DNA from: an uncultured Butyrivibrio sp.
GTDB lineage: Bacteria; Bacillota; Clostridia; Lachnospirales; Lachnospiraceae
Direction: 5' to 3'
Assembly: GCA_947168335.1 (NCBI GenBank)
Contig: CAMVLM010000021.1
Span: forward strand, 1-37,731
DNA length: 37,731 nt
Within the stretch, counting starts at the first letter, position 1, and each line of letters begins with the position of its first letter. Positions 34,844-37,731 of this stretch are shown here, in pieces. The notes under the pieces were generated by a model. It searched no databases. It was not told the origin of the DNA and saw nothing but the letters and a program-made list of their open reading frames with translations. The position numbers and the translations under genes were made by a program.

Positions 34844-35802
34844 TTATTACCCGAAGCAGATGATATCATTCTCATTATTTTGTGATATGCCTTTCTGCAG
34901 AACCTTCCTACAGTTATATCAAATTTATGAGAAAATTTCATCATCGGAGTTATTCTGGGCATATAAAGATGCTTATAATCCTCCAGATGCTCCCTTAAAT
35001 AAACGGGATAAGTTCCGTCTACCTCAACTCTCTCAAACCTGGCATCGCGGCCAAATATATCCCTTCCCAGGATCAGATGATCCATGGTCTCTGCCAGAAC
35101 TTCTCTGTCATTATATTCCTGATGAGCTGCAGCCTTCACCTTGACTCCGATTCTCTTTACCGGGTTATCCTCGTGATAGCCGCCCATATACCCAAAGTGC
35201 CATCCACCGTCTGCCACTCTCACACTTCTGTCATCTGTAACAGGCACTAGATCGCGAAGTCTCACTATTCCTTCTGCCGGAATATTCTTTTTGCTGCAGA
35301 TTTTAGTTCCAAGCCAGAGTCTCTCATTCAAAGGTATCTCCGGGAAATCACCTGTAATCGACATAAGTTTTCCGGATTTTTCCTCCATATTGAGAAAAGC
35401 ATAAAAATTTCTCTGGGCCAGATGATAAACCTTTTCCTTATCAAATTCATTTATTATCTTCTTAAGTACAGAAGGATTCGGAATTTCATCACAGTCACCA
35501 AAGATGATCACATCATCCTCAGATGCGTTTTCCAGAGCCTTGATAAGGTGGTTCTTTTGAAAATAATCTCTCTCATGAGTTATCTCAAAGTCCCTGTCCT
35601 CATCCACTACAATATATTCAATCTTATGAAGAAATGGCTCAAACATCTTCTTGTTTTTCTCAAAACAGAGTTCCTTCTTCTGCCCTGAAAAAGTGGTTGT
35701 GGCCTCTTCTATTACGAATTTATCCACATAGGGGTCCAGAATGTTAAGTCTTAACCCCAGAATATCAAGTTCGTTAAAAAACGGTATCAGATCATAAACC
35801 AT
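34840..35802 (-). CDS. GT17-family glycosyltransferase
   Basis: The 320-residue protein matches family 17 (eukaryotic bisecting GlcNAc-transferase type): it starts VYDLIPFFNELDILGLRLNI, has DKFVIEEATTTFSGQ, the metal motif FGDCDEIPNPS and GGWHFGYMGG. These are the defining motifs of the family. Bacterial members occur in capsule loci, where the added sugar is mostly unknown. It overlaps the DUF5672 gene by 11 bases and the Wzy-like gene by 4. GGAGAG six bases before the ATG supports the start. Confidence 0.9.
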   Translation of the reverse strand: MVYDLIPFFNELDILGLRLNILDPYVDKFVIEEATTTFSGQKKELCFEKNKKMFEPFLHKIEYIVVDEDRDFEITHERDYFQKNHLIKALENASEDDVIIFGDCDEIPNPSVLKKIINEFDKEKVYHLAQRNFYAFLNMEEKSGKLMSITGDFPEIPLNERLWLGTKICSKKNIPAEGIVRLRDLVPVTDDRSVRVADGGWHFGYMGGYHEDNPVKRIGVKVKAAAHQEYNDREVLAETMDHLILGRDIFGRDARFERVEVDGTYPVYLREHLEDYKHLYMPRITPMMKFSHKFDITVGRFCRKAYHKIMRMISSASGNK

Positions 35803-36559
35803 GTTTATCTCTCCATGCCCTGCTCCTTCTCCAGAAAAGCAAAGGCCTTATGGCTTTCTTAATTCTCTTTTTGGGGCTTATGAATCTAGGATAAGACGCA
35901 TTCTCCCCCCTCCATTTATGAAACGCAAAGGGCTCGATTCCTCTGTTTTCTTTAAGAGCATGTTCCCTTGCAAAATAAATTGCCTCTTCTATAGGGGCAA
36001 TCCTGATTCCTTCCTGCTCCATCTCCTTTTTGAGATGACAACAGATAAAAATATCTTCATTGTAGAAACCATCATCCACAGGAACCCACGGGCTGTTGTG
36101 CTTTGCGGGATACTCCATAAGTCTTTTTGATCTTATGGATACCGAGTTGCCAACTCGGCAGATATTGCCGTCCGCATCCCTGTAAGCGTAGTCATTCTCG
36201 GGAAGCGGCCAGGGTGATCCGATGTAATCATATGAAAGGAACGAATCCTTCCACTTTTCAGGATGAATTACAAATCCATCTGCATGAACAATAAGCGCAA
36301 AATCAGTTTTGATATGCTCATGCAGTTCGTAGGTCATTTTGTAATTGAACTTATTTATATCATCAAGCTTTGAAGTATAACTGAATCTGATACTCTTTGG
36401 AAGAAAGAATGGTTTTTTATCGGAAATAAAAACCACATCCCCAAACTCAATATCTCTCATACTGTATTTCAAAGCTTCTACTGTCTCATAAACGTTAACA
36501 CTTGTCATTGCGCAAAGTGTCACGTTCGAAAGGACAAGCTTTTTATTTTCTGATCTCAT
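35792..36559 (-). CDS. DUF5672 family protein, probable glycosyltransferase
   Basis: The protein of about 255 residues has KLVLSNVTLCAMTSVNVYE, DFALIVHADGFVIHPEKW, SYDYIGSPWPL, VGNSVSIRSKRLMEYP and NEDIFICCHL, all matching the DUF5672 family. The HADGF segment plays the part of a metal motif, and the family is regarded as GT-A-like. I chose the ATG at 36559, which follows GAGAG by 8 bases and leaves a 10-base gap to the upstream stop. A longer frame reaching 36610 would overlap the upstream gene. The C-terminal 30 residues are strongly basic, suggesting membrane contact. Confidence 0.85.
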   Translation of the reverse strand: MRSENKKLVLSNVTLCAMTSVNVYETVEALKYSMRDIEFGDVVFISDKKPFFLPKSIRFSYTSKLDDINKFNYKMTYELHEHIKTDFALIVHADGFVIHPEKWKDSFLSYDYIGSPWPLPENDYAYRDADGNICRVGNSVSIRSKRLMEYPAKHNSPWVPVDDGFYNEDIFICCHLKKEMEQEGIRIAPIEEAIYFAREHALKENRGIEPFAFHKWRGENASYPRFISPKKRIKKAIRPLLFWRRSRAWRDKHGL

Positions 36560-36569
36560 TTCATATCTC

Positions 36570-37613
36570 TCATACGTGGAAAAATTTAACAAGTCCTGTT
36601 CTTCTCTCAAGACTTCTTATAATTTTTCTAAGCATATATCTGCAATAAAGGTATTTGGCCTTTATTTTCTGGCAGGCTGAAAGCACCTTGCCGGGACGCT
36701 TGTTTCTATTGGCGTAAACCCTTGATGTCTTTTTGTACTCCTCAAGTTCTTCTCTGCATTCCTCGGGAGAAAAGATCCTTCCCTTTCTGTCCATGTAGTT
36801 AAGGAAGCTGTATATATTCTGTTCGGAAGCCCAATAACCATCCGAAACATTATGCCTTGCCCAGTATTTGGGAGCAATAGCATACTTGAGTGTAGTACTG
36901 GTCATTGCCGGAAATACAGCAAAGGATGAGTTTGCAAGAAGAAGATATCTTGCATTTTTAATTGTTACATAATCCTTATCAAGAGTTCCTCTGACTGCCT
37001 TGATTTCAGGTAAAATCTTGTGCGCAGCATCAACATCATCAGTTACGATCAGAAACTCCATATCGGATCTGATCTTGCGCATATTCTTTATACCATTGAC
37101 CCAGTACTTGCGGTCAAGCCAAAGCTCCGGTGAATTGGAGTAATCTCCGCATCTCATGTGAATGATACAAAGGTTATCCCTTGTGTATTCATCAGACTCA
37201 TACTCAGGTTTAACCTTGAGCCAGTCCTTCACTTCATCAAGATATTTTTCAAAATACTCCTCTGCCTGAAGATTGCCATACAAAAGAGTGTTGTCCTCTA
37301 TATCATGTATTTCCTTTTTGGTTCCGCTGATATATGCTCCATGTGTCATATCATGCTTGGAATTACCAAGGTAAAGTCTTGTGTCATCATCCTCAAAAAT
37401 CTTGAATTTATCTTTATCCTCAAGGGGAATCTCTTTTCCAAGATCCATATCCATAAAATACATTCCGCTGTCAGAATGCATATTGTTTGCAAGGACTGTG
37501 GGATTGATTATTCCAAATTCATATCCCTTCTCCTTGGCAATGGCTCTTGTAACCACATACCAGAAAAGCTGGTTACCAAGACCAAATCCGTATTCAAACT
37601 CTGTTCCTATCAT
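36570..37613 (-). CDS. GT11-like glycosyltransferase with HMRCGDY motif
   Basis: The 347-residue protein begins with EYGFGLGNQLFWYVVTRAIA, related to the GGLGNQ motif of family 11, and has HMRCGDY at residues 152-158 where typical enzymes have HxRRGDY. A LLLANSSFAVFPAMTS segment matches the family's C-terminal nucleotide-binding part. It may transfer fucose or a related sugar. The Arg-to-Cys change is a real difference from the other GT11 in this operon. Its ATG abuts the stop of the upstream ABC gene (TAAATG). A basic, helical C-terminus (about 300-347) follows the catalytic part. Confidence 0.82.
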   Translation of the reverse strand: MIGTEFEYGFGLGNQLFWYVVTRAIAKEKGYEFGIINPTVLANNMHSDSGMYFMDMDLGKEIPLEDKDKFKIFEDDDTRLYLGNSKHDMTHGAYISGTKKEIHDIEDNTLLYGNLQAEEYFEKYLDEVKDWLKVKPEYESDEYTRDNLCIIHMRCGDYSNSPELWLDRKYWVNGIKNMRKIRSDMEFLIVTDDVDAAHKILPEIKAVRGTLDKDYVTIKNARYLLLANSSFAVFPAMTSTTLKYAIAPKYWARHNVSDGYWASEQNIYSFLNYMDRKGRIFSPEECREELEEYKKTSRVYANRNKRPGKVLSACQKIKAKYLYCRYMLRKIIRSLERRTGLVKFFHV

Positions 37614-37731
37614 TTAGTGATAAACTCTCCTTCCCTCTAAAGAAGTGGTCTCTATCTTCTCATCTTTAACTTCATAAATAATATCACACTTCTCAATGGT
37701 ATTAAGCCTGTGGGCAATGATTACCATTGTC
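37614..37731 (-). CDS. C-terminal fragment of an ABC exporter ATPase domain, cut by the window edge
   Basis: The minus-strand frame ending at TAA (37614-37616) encodes 39 residues with TMVIIAHRLNTIEKCDIIY, the switch region and H-loop His typical of the end of ABC exporter ATPase domains (MsbA/PglK type). The rest of the gene lies beyond the window. PglK-like exporters flip lipid-linked glycans, which would fit this operon, but the fragment alone cannot show the substrate. The stop directly abuts the ATG of the next gene, so they are co-transcribed. Confidence 0.8.
   Translation of the reverse strand, partial: TMVIIAHRLNTIEKCDIIYEVKDEKIETTSLEGRRVYH

Overview
The window looks like chromosomal DNA from a Lachnospiraceae-type member of the Firmicutes, possibly close to Butyrivibrio. 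This rests on moderate GC with A/T-rich intergenic DNA, strong GGAGG-type ribosome binding sites, Gram-positive envelope genes (an LTA-synthase-like enzyme and a lipoprotein) and the style of the proteins. It is an inference from the sequence, not a database result. No intergenic gap exceeds about 180 bases, and I saw no rRNA, tRNA, CRISPR array, insertion sequence or phage gene.

Left part (1-10,030). The window opens inside pyrG (CTP synthase, 5' end missing). It converges, with a one-base gap, on a minus-strand ASKHA/2Fe-2S protein resembling reductive activators of corrinoid proteins. A divergent operon on the plus strand then encodes an SPFH protein with zinc ribbons, a zinc-ribbon membrane protein and a TPM-domain protein. 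This is the same trio as Bacillus subtilis YdjI/YdjG/YdjH, but without a PspA gene beside it. Two tandem paralogous membrane diguanylate cyclases follow. A bidirectional terminator at about 10,040-10,090 separates this part from the rest.

Middle (10,084-20,863, minus strand). An operon encodes a membrane diguanylate cyclase, a degenerate HD-GYP protein and a lipoprotein solute-binding protein. Upstream of it, a second transcription unit (about 20,900 down to 13,386) encodes a membrane glycerophosphodiesterase, an LTA-synthase-like phosphoglycerol transferase, a GT4 glycosyltransferase and a 1054-residue protein with three GT2 modules. This unit probably makes or modifies a glycerophosphate-bearing envelope glycan.

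Right part (21,012-37,731, minus strand). A long, tightly packed surface-polysaccharide operon ends at an intrinsic terminator at about 20,960-20,998. In transcription order it encodes the tail of an ABC exporter, a GT11-like protein, a DUF5672 protein, GT17, a Wzy-like polymerase, a polyprenyl-phosphate sugar transferase, two GT2 enzymes, a polytopic membrane protein, a polysaccharide pyruvyl transferase, GT11, a DUF4422 protein, a GlfT-like GT2, an ABC-2 permease with its ATPase, and a GT8 two-domain enzyme. Nucleotide-sugar synthesis genes are absent from the window.

Taken together, most of the window is one envelope-glycan region bordered by a dense cyclic-di-GMP signalling patch (three GGDEF proteins and one altered HD-GYP within 7 kb). 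Cyclic-di-GMP control of the glycan genes is a reasonable but unproven inference. The most unusual items are the HD-GYP protein with a lost metal ligand next to an orphan solute-binding protein, the YdjI-G-H module without PspA, and the presence of both Wzy-type and ABC-type export genes in one operon.
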